NCBI RefSeq assembly: GCF_000150955.2
Contig: NC_011671.1
Span: forward strand, 186,001-250,000
Reading direction: 5' to 3'
Source of the DNA: Phaeodactylum tricornutum CCAP 1055/1
Lineage: Eukaryota > Bacillariophyta > Bacillariophyceae > Surirellales > Neidiaceae
Length of the DNA stretch: 64,000 nt
How positions within the stretch are numbered: the stretch's first letter is position 1; each line of letters opens with the position of its first letter. The notes under the pieces were generated by a model, which did not search any database, was not told the origin of the DNA, and worked only from the letters and a program-made list of their open reading frames with translations. This document shows, piece by piece, positions 10,180 to 21,449 of this stretch. The position numbers and the translations under genes are program-made.

Positions 10180-11613
10180 ATGATGTCGACCGGGACAAAA
10201 AACAGCTTCTTCGCCACCACAGTCTGCGTTGCCTTGTTTTGCTTTGTAAGAGCCCTTACCTCTTTGGGTACTGTCCAGAATCTCCAAGTCTTCGATACCG
10301 AACTCAAAGACATAGCAGAAAGCGTTCATTCACTTTCGGTCCACGGGACCGGTGCTGACAGCAACAACTCATTGCCAAAGGCAAAACCTGATGATGTCTA
10401 CGTATTAGAATCAAAGACCAAGGCTGCAGTCCGTGAAAGTAGCCTCAGGGAAAGCACTCTGGTCACCAATGCCGGTATCGAATTTCGGAAACCAATATGG
10501 AGTAACGCTTCCAGCTTTGACAATGGCGCACCGAGCATTCTTGTCCAACTCAACGGAGAATTGGCAAACTATCTCGGATTTATTGCCAAGGCTTTTGGAC
10601 TGGTGTGGTGGCTGGAGCGGGAGTATGGTGTGAATCCTACAATTGTGCTGAGACATCAACAGCATCCCAAATGGGTTGGTGCTCACGCGGATGTTACTCG
10701 ATGTTTTCCGTACTTGAGAGACTTTAATTTTGGGGCCGGAAATACTCGGGATATAAGCAAAGAACTGAGTGTTCTGAGTCAATCTCATCAACAAAGCAAT
10801 GGTACGGCTGAAAGAGTTGTTGATATCAGGAGCGAAGTGCCATACGACAAAACAATCCAGTCCTTTTTGAGTCTCTACGCGAAGAGCCACATCCACATTG
10901 GGGGAGAAAAGAGCCGTATCAACATACCTTTTCTGACCACTAAGCAAATGAGTTGCAGAGACCTCATAGTGGACAAGTACTATGACGATATTCGAAGAAT
11001 ATACCGATTTGACAAAAGCTGCTGCGTTGATGTACCCGACCCGGATGAATCTGTCTTTGTAGGTAGCTATTGCCAATCAGATATGTGCAGATTTTGGCGT
11101 TTCCGTCACTGACTTTTCTTTGTTTTGCTGTGCTAGCATTTTCGCAACTTTGTAAAGGAAAGGTCTGGACTACGAAAGCAACCTGGATATGAAGAGCTTG
11201 CTCCGGAGCAAGTGGCGAACGAGCTGTTTGCGCATCTGAATCCGGGCGACAAAGTAGCAATAATCTCTCGCTACCCCAATGACTTCCGAACCCAAATGAT
11301 TGTGGGCGCATTTGAGAAGCGGAAGATTCGGGCTCGAGTTGTAGAGCCACGGTCCGGGGTGGCAGACTTTTGCTTTTTGATGCATACGCAAAAGGAGATG
11401 GTTGGCACGGCTTGGTCTACTTATTTTCTTTGGGCTGGCCTGCTCGGAAATGCTACAAGCGTACGACCGTATACAGCCATTGTACCTGGTCGGAACAGCA
11501 AAATCGACTCTCACAATTTTACGCATCCAGACCTCAAATCCCGTTTTCGTTTTGAGCACTATATCAGCAACTTTACTGCTGGGGATCTACGTAAACCAAA
11601 AGGTGAACAATAG
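10180..11613 (+). CDS. GT11/fucosyltransferase-like type II membrane protein, copy 2 (intact)
   Basis: Two exons. Exon 1 starts at ATG 10180 (MMSTGTKNSF), followed at once by a signal anchor (FFATTVCVALFCFVRALTSL) and a stem. Exon 2 runs from about 11138 to 11613. The frame works if the donor is GTAG|GTAGCT (exon 1 ends 11062), giving 452 residues; a donor 4 bases earlier, at the position copy 1 uses, would put the conserved GYEELAPEQ region out of frame. Motifs: GELANYLG, WWLEREYG, RHQQHPKWV, CFPYLRDFNFGAGNT, YYDDIRRIYRFDKSCC, then RSGVADFCFLMHTQK and STYFLWAGLLG. GELxNxLG and the late ADFxxLM...S-FxWAG order match GT11 fucosyltransferases, suggesting a Golgi sugar transferase (inference). 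Two broken relatives lie at 1707-3168 and 5103-5450. Confidence 0.7.
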
Positions 11614-12788
11614 AATGGGCCTCGTTTATCCTCAAGCATGGAGTGGCCGAAAGGATGCAATTCCTGTGCAATTTGGTAACCTATGGCAATTTTGGGGGCG
11701 AAAGGCACACTGTCTGTTTTGAAGAAACTGGCAATCAAGCGAGGCGAACAGGTAGATTCTTTCCTGCTTCACTGCAAAGAATCCATCTTTTTCTTTTTTT
11801 GTTGTGCTTGACTCTGTTAGTTTCCCGAAATTGATTTCTCAAATACCCAGCTAGTTCAATCATTTTCAATAGGGATTTGGAAATCAAATCTCATTGTTCT
11901 GCGCTCAACTTGTTGACTACTAGAGATGCACGGGATTTTTCAAGCCGCTGGCTCTCCATTATCTGTAATCTAGATTGAATTATCTAGAATATATACTTCA
12001 AACATGTGTGATTGGAATGTAAAGGATGTAGGTGTCCATTGACTAGGACTATTTGGATCTATCTTGCACTGTCCTAGATGAGCCAGTCAATATTGCAATG
12101 CAACACCAATACTGTCAAACAGCTTGTACAGATAGTCCTATGTTGGAGAATCTTGTACGGAATCCCATTCGGTTCTCGATGTGCTCAAAGAGACTTGCTG
12201 TGATTGTACTGTTAGCAATGACTGTGCAAGGTGTTTTTTGCTGTTACACAAGGAGGCAGAAAATGTAGATCCCGTAGGCAAATCTGATACGGAATCGCTC
12301 GCAGCTTGAAACAATCAGTCACGTATGGAGATTTCACTCACGCGCAAAGTCGCATCATTCCTTCCTTTCCCCTGCTCTCAACGATGATGGTACCGTCGTA
12401 CGCCCTGATGAGTACCGGTGCGTCGAGTACCGGTGGGCCGTGTCGACGACGCCAAAACCAGGAGAGGCCGAAATGACCGAATAGGATGCGGGAGCTCCCG
12501 AAAAAGCGAGTCCATTGACTGTGAACGCGGATTGTTCCAACCAATCCGGAGTACCCGTATTCTTTGGGGCTTGTCAAAGTCCTCAACTTTGTGATTAACG
12601 CAAGAAGCGGACCCGAGAACGAGCGAGGGTGTAGACGGAGACTATCGACAATCGACGTATCGAAGCGTTCTAACAGTAAATACAGTAGCTTCTGTACGGC
12701 ATCGCGTCGCTGCAATTACAGATACGTGCCGATTGTTTCCACACAATCCACAGGGAAAACGGAGAGAAAGCACACCGTAACACCGATT
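11614..12788. other. Intergenic stretch, no gene supported
   Basis: AT-rich first half. The plus strand is open in frame with the next gene from 12564, so that gene could start earlier than annotated. A minus-strand frame at 12338-12715 has no family resemblance. A GACTGTGAAC motif lies at about 12516-12525. Confidence 0.4.
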
Positions 12789-14260
12789 ATGAAGAATCGA
12801 CGCAACAGTGACGAAATAAACGACGACGCAGACGAAAACGGTTCCTTCACACCTCCATTTCTGCCCCTGGAAGAATCCAATCCTGTCTCGGCAATGTCCC
12901 TCTCGTCCTCTCTCGCCGCCGCCAACACCACCACCGGTACATCCACAAGCAGTACGACTGGAAATGTCTCGACCAAACACAATCTAAACCAACGCACTAA
13001 AGCCCATTCCTCGTACAATAAGGCTTCCCCGTCTCTAACTCGTTCCATGTCGAACCGGGGTGGAATCGTCTCTTCTTGCAACGGCAAAAAAGTCGTCTCG
13101 ATCGTCATGCTCTCACTTCTGGCGCTCGTCATTTGGGACGCCGTCTTGACGCCTCCGGAACGCCGCTGGATCAAACCGGATTTCAGTGAAACCTTCCTAT
13201 TGTGGGTACAGGATCATCCCATCCGGGGTTTGCTCGCCTTTCTCGTTGTCATTGCCGTGGCCGTTGTTTTCATGGTACCCATCGGGACGCCCCTCACTCT
13301 GGGATGCGGGTACGTCTATAAGGGAGCCTACGGATGGAGACTGGGCTTGACCATTGCTACAGCAGTATCCATGGCTGGATCCGCACTCGGCGCCGTCGTT
13401 TGCTTTCTCCTCGGACGATACCTCATGCGAGACCAAGTACGCACCTGGATTCGCAAATATCCACTCTTTGACGCTATTGATGCCGGTACGTCTCGTTGTG
13501 ATATTTCTTCTGTTTTTTTTCCGTGTCCTGTATTGTAATGACACCATCCACGTGTCTACTGGTCCACACTCAACCCGGTGCTTCCCCCCCTTTTTTTTGT
13601 TCTCAGCCGCTGCCGAACACGGCCTCCGGATCATGGCCATGCTTTACTTGACTCCCATTCTACCACTCGGTCCCGTCTCATACATGTGTGGCACCACTTC
13701 CATGGCCTTGTCCAGCTTTGTCTTGGCCAAAATTGCCTCCCTCCCACTCATGCTACTCTACGCCTTTATCGGGGCTAGTACTGGGGCCTTGCTCGGGCAA
13801 CCATCGCAAACGCAGTTGGACGGTAGCGTCACGGCACAACAACAGGAACAACAACATTCGACCGCCAACGAATTCAAATCCATCGAAGAAAATCAAACTC
13901 TCATTTTGTCCGGTATTTGCTTGAGTTTTGTCATGATTGCGGGCATTACGCACAATATTAAACGAGAGCTCAATCTGGTAAGCAAAATCAAAAGGGTCGT
14001 ATGGGCCTTGCCGACGCACCCAGTCGTGTCCATTCTAGCGGTAGTTAGATTGCCTCGACTATCATTCTTATCCACTCTGACTCGTTTGTGTTTTTTAGAT
14101 TCTGGAGCGGCAAAAGAAAGCCGGCGAAAGAGACCACGGGAGTGACCTTATGGGTGACAGCTCGATCGGGAGCAGTAGTAGTGCCAACGTAATCGATGCC
14201 GAACAATCCGCCATTGAAATGGGTCTCAGCAAGCCGGCTCACCGCAGACGAGTGGCCTAG
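12789..14260 (+). CDS. VTT/DedA-type (TMEM41/TVP38-like) membrane protein
   Basis: Exons 12789-13485, 13607-13977 and 14099-14260 join in phase (GTACGT/CAG and GTAAGC/TAG introns) to give 409 residues. A ~100-residue acidic then Ser/Thr/Asn-rich cytosolic tail is followed by a helix at about 101-120, then the VTT core: FMVPIGTPLTLGCGY, a glycine-rich GSALGAVVCFLLGRYL helix, and R-x-MAMLYLTPILPLGPVSY, the proline-bearing re-entrant motif of the family. A further helix precedes a charged, Ser-rich C-terminus. VTT proteins (TMEM41B, VMP1, TVP38, DedA) act in ER/Golgi lipid scrambling and trafficking; the exact role here is not determined. An in-frame ATG at 12564 is an alternative start; I chose 12789 because the upstream extension looks like untranslated sequence. 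Confidence 0.85.
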
Positions 14261-14693
14261 GCTGCATCCGATTCGTGCAGGGGCAAGAGAGAGAAATGAC
14301 GGGGAATCCCTATACTAGAAATGGGTTGCAGCTAGGGACAATAGTACCGATTGAAAACTACCGTTGGTATTCTGTCAATGTGGATTGGAATACGGTATTG
14401 GTGCTGACCGTTCTTACATTTCCTCACCGGCGCCTCTAGAGAACTTTGACACCGTCGGCTGGGGGCTGCATTGACCAGCACGCGTTTTTTTGGACCACAT
14501 TAACAAAGTACAATAAGCGTTCTGTAAAAATCTTGTATTCTGCTTTACCATTGGACCAGACCGACTTTACAGGCGAGTGTATGTTAAAATACTCCTACTA
14601 TCGAGGATGTTGGAAGAGCAACCAGCGCAATAGGATGAACGAGACGAGCTTCCGCACGAAGAATACGCATTTATCAACGGAACTAGGTTTACT
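14261..14693. other. 3' intergenic region between convergent genes
   Basis: Holds the 3' ends of the VTT gene (plus) and RPL30 (minus). No gene, repeat or clear terminator is seen. Confidence 0.5.
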
Positions 14694-15439
14694 TTACTCC
14701 TTGGTTCCACTTGTCAGGATGTCCGAGTCACCGGCATCGGTGATGGAAAGAACGGAGCAGTTGAAGAATTTTCCGCAAGCGGTTCCCATGGCCGTGTTGT
14801 CGCCGGCGTAGTGATGTACCTGTGTCTTGGCCAACATGGCCAAATACTCGACTTCCGATTTACGCAAATGCGGACAGTTCGAGGCGACAAGGACCATTTT
14901 AGCCTTCCCCTTGCGCAGAGCCTTGACGGAGGCCTTGTACCCGAGCATGGCCTTACCGGACTTCATGACCAGCTTGAGACGACTGTTCATTGAGTCTTGT
15001 TGCTTCTTCTACGCTCGTTGCGGAAAGACAGGGAGGGAAAAAAGTTTTTTGTTAGTGCTGAACCTGGGAGAACATGATTTCATCTCCTCCCGCCCGGAAT
15101 GGTAGTGACTGAAGTTCACGGCCAATATAGTTATTGAAATACAATCGGGAAGGCGACTGGGAGATACCAACATATATGATTCATAAAGGAAAGACTCGAA
15201 CGCAACGGACCGGGATTACCAGCCTTCACGTCCTATCGTCGCCAGCAAATAACGTCCTTGATGCAGGAGAATCTACATCAATGAGCCTTAAAGCTGCTTT
15301 TGTTCACTTGAATCATACAAGGCACCCCAGCCGTCTACACCGACCATCGATTGGGTTCATCAAAGACTACCATCTCGGGCGGGCAAATTAACTGTGCCGA
15401 CCTCCGGAGTCATTGACGTACCGCTTTCTTGGACACCAT
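14694..15439 (-). CDS. RPL30: 60S ribosomal protein eL30
   Basis: Two exons on the minus strand. Exon 1 is only 18 bases (15422-15439, coding MVSKKA), with donor GTACGT; exon 2 is 15008-14694. The join is in phase and gives 110 residues, the normal eL30 length, with the expected start [17 protein letters not shown]. Family motifs are all present: [40 protein letters not shown] and the late DAGDSDIL. eL30 is an L7Ae-fold protein of the large subunit. The 410-base intron directly after the sixth codon is long for this region; I looked for a box C/D snoRNA and did not find a convincing pair. Translation starting at the internal ATG of exon 2 would lose the basic N-terminus. Confidence 0.95.
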
Positions 15440-15849
15440 GGTTGATTTTGTGGATTAACAAGTTGAAATCTACGTTGCCCCTTTACTACAGTTTCTCAGC
15501 AGGATAAAGCAAAGGTACTTGATCGAGCTCCGGTGGAAAGAGTAAGACGGGAGTGTTCGTTGCGGCCAAGGATCACTATGGGGGCTGCCTCTACGAAGTA
15601 CGGAGGTAAGAGGTAAACACTACGAGAGTTAGGCTGCAGCACTTCTTAACACGAGTCTGTCCACAGGCCGCTTTCCACATCCGGGTTCAAATTGACCAAT
15701 TCGAATCGAAATGGCTCACGTCGGAATGTCGTCATCGAAGATCGCCGCTTGCCGACGACTGGACTCCCCCGGGGAAAACGACAGCAGCACGCGAACAAAA
15801 AACACCCCGTCAAGCACAACGGAATAGAGCGACTGGAAACGTGTCGACC
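15440..15849. promoter_or_regulatory. Shared promoter region of RPL30 and ATP synthase subunit b
   Basis: 410 bases between two divergent start codons, both for highly expressed housekeeping proteins. A bidirectional promoter is inferred from the arrangement; no specific element is identified. Confidence 0.45.
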
Positions 15850-16998
15850 ATGTTCCGTGCAGTGACTTCTTCCGCGGCGCGGCGAACAGCCCAAAAGTTG
15901 TCTTCCTCTTCGTCTAGAGGGTACGTATATCTGAAGGTGTAGGAAACGAAAAATCCGAGTAAACGACAATGGCCAGAGTCTGTAGTGTTTTGAACGTATC
16001 AACTGTGTAGAGATCCTACTATCGATACGTACGTAGACGGACGATTTCGTACATATTCCTGAACCCAAGCAGTTGTACCCCCCGAAACATTCCGGTAGTG
16101 GATCCACCAAGCTTTGGAATCGCTATTGACTTACTGCAATTGTTGTATTCCCTCTCGTTTTCCTCGCAGCCTTCCGGGATGTGCAGTTCCTCGTGTGGAA
16201 TTCCACGCCAGTGCCAAGCGTGAGGAAGATGCCAAGGCGACTCCCGCACCCGTGGAAGAAAAGAAGGGCTTTTGGGATCCATCCTACAGCATCCCGCTCG
16301 GTATCGCACTAGCAGTACCCGTACTGAAATACGAGTGGTACATAGTCAACGAAGAAACCCAGCTAGCGGCCTGTATGATGGCGTTTTCCTTGATTGTGTA
16401 CAAGCAGTTCGGTGGTGTCATTTACGAAGCCCTGGAGCAAGATGGCAAGCGTATCCTCGCCGAGCACAACGCTGTGGAAGACGAAGATATTGCCGCACTG
16501 GAATTCAAGATCAACGACGTCAAGGCTCAGTCTCAAATTGTCCAAGATGCCGAAGACATCAAGGCCCTCAAGATTCAAACGTACCAAAAGTTGAACGAAG
16601 TTGGAAAAATCAAGCCACAGTACGAATTCAAGAGCCAGATTGAAAAATTGCTGTCCCTGATGGCGACGGAAGAAGCCAACATGACCGAAAAGGCCAAGGC
16701 TGCGCTCATGCTGGAAGCCACAGACGCCGTCAAGGCCGACTTTGCCACGTCCAAGGAGCTCAAGAAGAGTTCTCTGCAAGGTGCTATTGCGACGCTCAAA
16801 GGAGCGGCGGACAAGTCGGATCCCGTCAAGGATGCTTATCTCAAGTTTTTCCGGGCCAAGGCCAAGTCGACGGTTGACGAAAAGGCCGAAGCGGCCGCCG
16901 CTCGTGAACAAATGATCACCAAGCTCAACGCTGTCGCTCGTTCGGAAGGTTTCTTTTTTGAATTCGATGCTTCCGGCAAGCCCAAGATGATTGTGTAA
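15850..16998 (+). CDS. Mitochondrial F1Fo ATP synthase subunit b
   Basis: Exon 1 15850-15920 and exon 2 16170-16998 (GTACGT/CAG intron of 249 bases) join in phase for 299 residues. The first ~35 residues are basic, Ser/Arg/Ala-rich and lack acids, a typical mitochondrial presequence. A hydrophobic segment follows (YSIPLGIALAVPVLKYEWY, then ACMMAFSLIVYKQFG), then a long charged, Ala/Lys/Glu-rich coiled-coil stalk. This is the architecture of subunit b (ATP5F1/ATP4), the peripheral stator joining Fo to F1 in the inner membrane. The open reading frame of exon 2 extends back into the intron to 16114, but the exon 1 presequence and clean splice sites support the spliced form. Confidence 0.82.
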
Positions 16999-17244
16999 GC
17001 CTAATATTATTCTTTGAAAGAGCATTTTCTCGTAAAAATTTATGATTAGGTGCTACCAATCGATGGAGATCGCCTGTTGTATTCACACACACAAGCAGGG
17101 AAGCCAATTTACTGTTTGGTAAACGCTTGGACTCGATTGTAATTTTAATGTCACGCTATTCGAGTCGTTAAAACAATCGTAGAAGAATCGTCAATACGTA
17201 TTACTTTGTATACTCCAGTGTACGCCCATTCCGTACTCCGGTAA

Positions 17245-18211
17245 TTAAATTCGTGACATGAAGGACGGCTTCACCGCCAGGGCTTCGTTTTCCACCACGG
17301 CATCAATCAGACCGTACTCGACCGCTTCGTGCGGCTGCAAGTACTTGACCCTGGAGCAGTCTTCCATAACAGTTTCCACGGGCTTGCCACACGCTGACGC
17401 GATCAGTTCACAGGTGGTACGCCGGTTGTGCGCAACTTCCCGGGCTTTAATGGCGATATCGGACGCTTGTCCACGCGCCTGCGATTTGGGCTGATTGAGA
17501 AGGATGGTTGCGTTCGGCAACGCGAAGCGCGACCCGCGCTTGCCCTGACTCAACAACATGGCGGCCGCTCCAAAGGCCTGTCCCAACGCTACCGTGTGCA
17601 CCGGAGGTCGCACGTACTTCATGACGTCGGCAATGGCGAAGGCCTCCGTTTCGAAGCCCACCGCTTGACCGTTCGCCGTCGACGTGCCGCTGGAATTAAT
17701 GTACATCGTAATGGGTTCCGTGGTGGATTCGTAGTTGAGGTACAATAACTCCGCAATCACCAACTCAGTTACTGCGGGAACGAGAGGCATGCCGATGTAG
17801 ACGATGCGATTATGCAACAAAAGAGACGGAAGATCCGGAGGAGGTCCGATACGAACGCCTATAGCAGAGAACAAAAAAAGGGGTAAGACTTCATGCCGTG
17901 GATGTCTCTTTTCGTCAGCCTGGTTCTATAGACCAGACTAGAGTCTGTCCAGTCCGAAGGCCTATCGCACGTCTCTCGTATATTCCCACGATCATACACA
18001 TACCATCGTAGTATTCTTCACCGTAGGCTTTCTCGGCGCCGCCTGCTACCATCTGCATCGGAGGTCTCCACAAGGCTGGATGCGAGGCTGGGTTGCTCGT
18101 AACGACGGTAGGTGTGGCAGTCTTCTTGGGAGTAACGCCAAAAGTCTTGGGCGAAAAAGCCGACGCCGAGCTCACCAAAAGAGACGCTACCGTGATCTTG
18201 AGGAATTTCAT
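17245..18211 (-). CDS. ClpR-like (catalytically inactive ClpP) plastid protease subunit
   Basis: Exon 1 18211-18004 and exon 2 17858-17245 join in phase across a GTATGT/TAG intron, giving 273 residues. The N-terminus is a signal peptide ending SASAF|SP, the diatom complex-plastid import motif. The ClpP fold follows: LLLHNRIVYIGMPL, YINSSGTSTANGQ and a LNQPKSQARGQASDI region. The catalytic serine motif (usually GQAASMGA) reads GQAFGAAA, and the active-site histidine (usually HQP) is asparagine in LLNQP, so two triad members are missing. This identifies a ClpR-type structural subunit of the plastid Clp core. No separate ClpP is visible nearby. The gene converges with ATP synthase b. Confidence 0.88.
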
Positions 18212-18926
18212 GACTGCTTTGAGAACGAAACAACGGAGAGGGATGTTGATGATGGAACGATAGATAGGAATAAAAAAGAATCACTCTCAATGTTAGATAG
18301 CGTCTACTCTACGAACGTAACAAAATAGATGTAAGACAGCAACAGTGATAATCCCAGTGAATCAATGAGTGAAGTTGGAAAGGTATTAGGAAGTGTAGTG
18401 TGCGATGATGTGGACAACTAGCTGGCTTTCCAAGAGTTGAACGGGGCGAGAGACATCTACTGGAAGTCGGCCCATGGCGAAGCTAGTCGCGATGGATCCA
18501 AAGAAGGAGCGCAGACCGCGGCAGTCCCAATCCACGCGGAATGGAGTGTCGTGTGACGTGTTGTGGTCATTGTACGATTTCGCTGTGCCGTAGAACGGAG
18601 GACGGGCAGACGCAGCGCTGTGACGACGCTAGGGAGAACATGAATACGAAACTCACTTCTCCCTACACCTTCTGGATCATTGAAAAACCATTCCTATTTG
18701 TACGCTCTGGACTACTACTTGCTCTCATTTTAAGCGAAGGAAAGATGGTTCAAATTTTATGCCATGGACCCTTGCTGTCGAAATTGGAAGGAGATGGCTT
18801 TACCCTTTCATCTGGAATAAAAAAGACGCCCTCCCTAGGTGAACACATTTGTTCCTACTGTAGACCATTCAAGTATGTCATTCCAAAGTGACAACAGGAA
18901 ACACTTTCCTCGAGTGCCGGCTATCC
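18212..18926. other. Intergenic stretch, no gene supported
   Basis: Contains the ClpR-like promoter and the 3' end of UTP25. A plus-strand frame at 18541-18891 has no family resemblance and no clear start context. Confidence 0.45.
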
Positions 18927-21449
18927 TTACGAGGCGAAGATAAAGCTCGACTTTTCTCCCCTTACCATACGACTACAGTTGGCCGTTCCAACTATCCGTT
19001 CCAAAGCGTACGAGTCATACTTGGTGTACAACACCAAACAACTTGCCAATCCGTCATCCATAATTATATCGTCCCTCTTCTCCAACCCTTCATTGAGAAG
19101 ATTCACGTGGTCCGCGTAGAAAGATGCCTCTTCCGGTACACCTAGAAAAATTAGGTGTCGGATTCCCTTGATCTGGTGCCGCAAAAAGTAATGTGCTCGA
19201 CCCGTGTACAGCATGATCGGTTTGCGGCCCTGCAGGAAACGAGCCCGACCCCGGCTCACTTCGCTAGTCCGGGCGTACTCGGTCACGGATACGAATTCAA
19301 CTTCCTTCTTCAACAAGATGTTGCGGAGCGATATAAAGTCAAAATAAGACGGAATGAAAATCATGGTGTGATGCTGCTTGTGCCTTTGAATCTGAGGGAG
19401 TACGCTGTCGACAAAATAGCGTACACGATCGGCTCCTTGATTCGCTATGGTGCTGCAGGACACACGCTGAAAAACTTGACGAACGGGCAACAGTACACTG
19501 GTGACATTGGCTTCTTCCGCGGGTGTCTTGCGGCGAATACGGACTTGACCCTGTCGATTCTCGGAGAAACGCTTGAATGTAGACAAAATCAAGGGATCCA
19601 AAAATTGGCTTGTCATGATGAGTTGTCGCCATTGTGCAGCCTGTCCGGCTAGAAGGTACGGTCGTACGCGCGAGAAATCCGTATCGTTGGTCTTTTTTGG
19701 CTGCTGGTTCAGCAATGGCAGCAAATCCATCACATGATCCCAATTTTGCATCAACAGCACGTCGGAGCGGTGCACAATGCACATCTCGATGCTGGAAAGG
19801 AAATCTGCGTCGTTGTCTGAAGTTTCCGAAATCGACTCCGGTGTGACAGATATTTTCAGTCCTAGCGGCGATGCCACGATAATATCGCTCTTGTAGAAAT
19901 CGGAATAGAGCTTGATATCACACGTAGATTCCGTGACGCTCTTTTTGTTTCTGCGTTTGGGGTGAAGGGATAACCCGAGTTTGAAGTCGTCGTCATCGTT
20001 TGCAGTCTCTCCAAATAATTCGTGCCAATCCGAGCCCTTACTTTGAATAGCCTTCTGGCGATATACACGGGCATTCTCGTCCATGTCGGCATCGTCCACT
20101 TGCAAGGGACCATATTCTTGATCAAACCGGTCTCGAGCATCGTCATCCCTGGAATTCGGCTGCTGAGGCTGATCCTGCTGTAGTAGAGACAGGAGTGTCT
20201 TGACAAAATCATGACACGTACTTCGGGTAGGTAGGAGAATCAACACCGTTGGTCGGGTAAATCCTTGATCACGCCACGATTCTTCTTCCTCATCGTTATC
20301 ATTGTCAGAGACTTTTTGTTGCTCGTCTTCTTGGTCTTCCAAAGCCTGAATACGTTGATTGTGTTGATAAATTGTAGCGCGTGATTGCAGTACGTGCTGT
20401 AGAGCGTGCAGCGCTAGAGTACGCTCAATGCTCTGGCGCTGATATGAATCCCTGTGAGGATACGCCAACAATGTATCGTGATACGAAAATACCAAGGGAT
20501 CCAAAACGGCGGACAAAGACCACGACGAATTTTTTGGAATAGTATCCGACTTTTGCTTTAGAAGGGGACGCATACTGGATCGCAGAACATCGCCCCATTT
20601 TTTCCAATCAGTCAGTCGCGGAGATGGAGATTCATTTTTGGGCGACGGTGACGTACTGACCGTGCCCCAGAAGGTTTCCGGCCAACCGGTTGAAATTTGT
20701 AGTTCCATATTTTCTAGTTGGGCCGGGAGAGGCACCATCTCCAGTGTCGCGGGGGATAGTGTTTTGGCGGAAGGTGAAGACGTATCGTCGCTTGAAGGAA
20801 TAGCGAATCGATTGGAAAAATAGTATTCCATGTTTCTGACTGACTGTGAAGCTTCCTCTACTGTTTCGTCCTCGACGTCCTCTCGTTCGTCTCTCGTTTG
20901 GACCTCTGGAATTAGCTTCGTCGTCTTCGAGGAGACAGACGTCTCGATGTTGGTTTTTATGGAAGTTTCAAATTCGTCGCTGTCGTTGTCGAGATCATCG
21001 ACGTGCGATTGCAATGACCATTCAGGCTCTTGCTTTTTTTCTTGTTGACCATTACTGCTACCGATAACCCGTCGATGTTTATGATCCCGACGAATCTTCG
21101 CCAAAAACGTCTGACACGCCGTTTCGCCAGGTATATCGTCGTCGCTAGAGTCGCTACCGGAATACGGTTGCCTCTCTCGTCGTTCTCGCGTCTTGGTCGT
21201 CTTCGTTCCCCTTTGGTTGCTAGTGGTGGCATTCACGGACTCACCGTCCTTATCCGCTTGAACGCGACGATGTTTCGTCTTGGTATCGACCCGATCTCCT
21301 CTACGAATACTCGCTCCTTTTGATCCTCCCTCTGCCGGACTCTGTTGATCGACTTCGCCCCATTGACGCTCGAGCTTGGCCTTGGCCCGGGCTTTTTTCC
21401 CTTTCGGACCAGATTTCTTGGTCTCCTTCTTTTGACTCGATCGACCCAT
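18927..21449 (-). CDS. UTP25: U3 snoRNP component UTP25 (DEF homologue)
   Basis: Single exon, 840 residues. The first ~330 residues are charged and low in complexity, beginning with basic stretches (KKETKKSGPKGKKARAKAK) that fit nucleolar targeting. The conserved UTP25 domain fills the rest: FSYHDTLLAYPHRDS, RPTVLILLPTR, SDIIVASPLGLK, a CIVHRSDVLLMQNWDHV block, then MIFIPSYFDF, RGRARFLQGRKPIMLYTGRAH and HLIFLGVPEEASFYADHV. This looks like a helicase fold without the catalytic Walker motifs, as known for UTP25/DEF, which works in the SSU processome on 18S rRNA maturation. An acidic insertion (about residues 395-420) and a second charged insertion near 470-530 enlarge it relative to yeast. Divergent from RPT2. 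Confidence 0.9.
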   Translation of the reverse strand: MGRSSQKKETKKSGPKGKKARAKAKLERQWGEVDQQSPAEGGSKGASIRRGDRVDTKTKHRRVQADKDGESVNATTSNQRGTKTTKTRERRERQPYSGSDSSDDDIPGETACQTFLAKIRRDHKHRRVIGSSNGQQEKKQEPEWSLQSHVDDLDNDSDEFETSIKTNIETSVSSKTTKLIPEVQTRDEREDVEDETVEEASQSVRNMEYYFSNRFAIPSSDDTSSPSAKTLSPATLEMVPLPAQLENMELQISTGWPETFWGTVSTSPSPKNESPSPRLTDWKKWGDVLRSSMRPLLKQKSDTIPKNSSWSLSAVLDPLVFSYHDTLLAYPHRDSYQRQSIERTLALHALQHVLQSRATIYQHNQRIQALEDQEDEQQKVSDNDNDEEEESWRDQGFTRPTVLILLPTRSTCHDFVKTLLSLLQQDQPQQPNSRDDDARDRFDQEYGPLQVDDADMDENARVYRQKAIQSKGSDWHELFGETANDDDDFKLGLSLHPKRRNKKSVTESTCDIKLYSDFYKSDIIVASPLGLKISVTPESISETSDNDADFLSSIEMCIVHRSDVLLMQNWDHVMDLLPLLNQQPKKTNDTDFSRVRPYLLAGQAAQWRQLIMTSQFLDPLILSTFKRFSENRQGQVRIRRKTPAEEANVTSVLLPVRQVFQRVSCSTIANQGADRVRYFVDSVLPQIQRHKQHHTMIFIPSYFDFISLRNILLKKEVEFVSVTEYARTSEVSRGRARFLQGRKPIMLYTGRAHYFLRHQIKGIRHLIFLGVPEEASFYADHVNLLNEGLEKRDDIIMDDGLASCLVLYTKYDSYALERIVGTANCSRMVRGEKSSFIFAS

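Noticed and set aside
14261-14693. A hidden small gene between the VTT gene and RPL30
   Set aside because: No conserved frame; only 3' ends are there.
15012-15421. Possible snoRNA in the eL30 intron
   Set aside because: A TGATGA-like box C is present but no paired box D CTGA was found nearby.
15646-16110. 154-codon minus-strand frame near ATP synthase b
   Set aside because: Overlaps the presequence exon and intron on the other strand and has no family.
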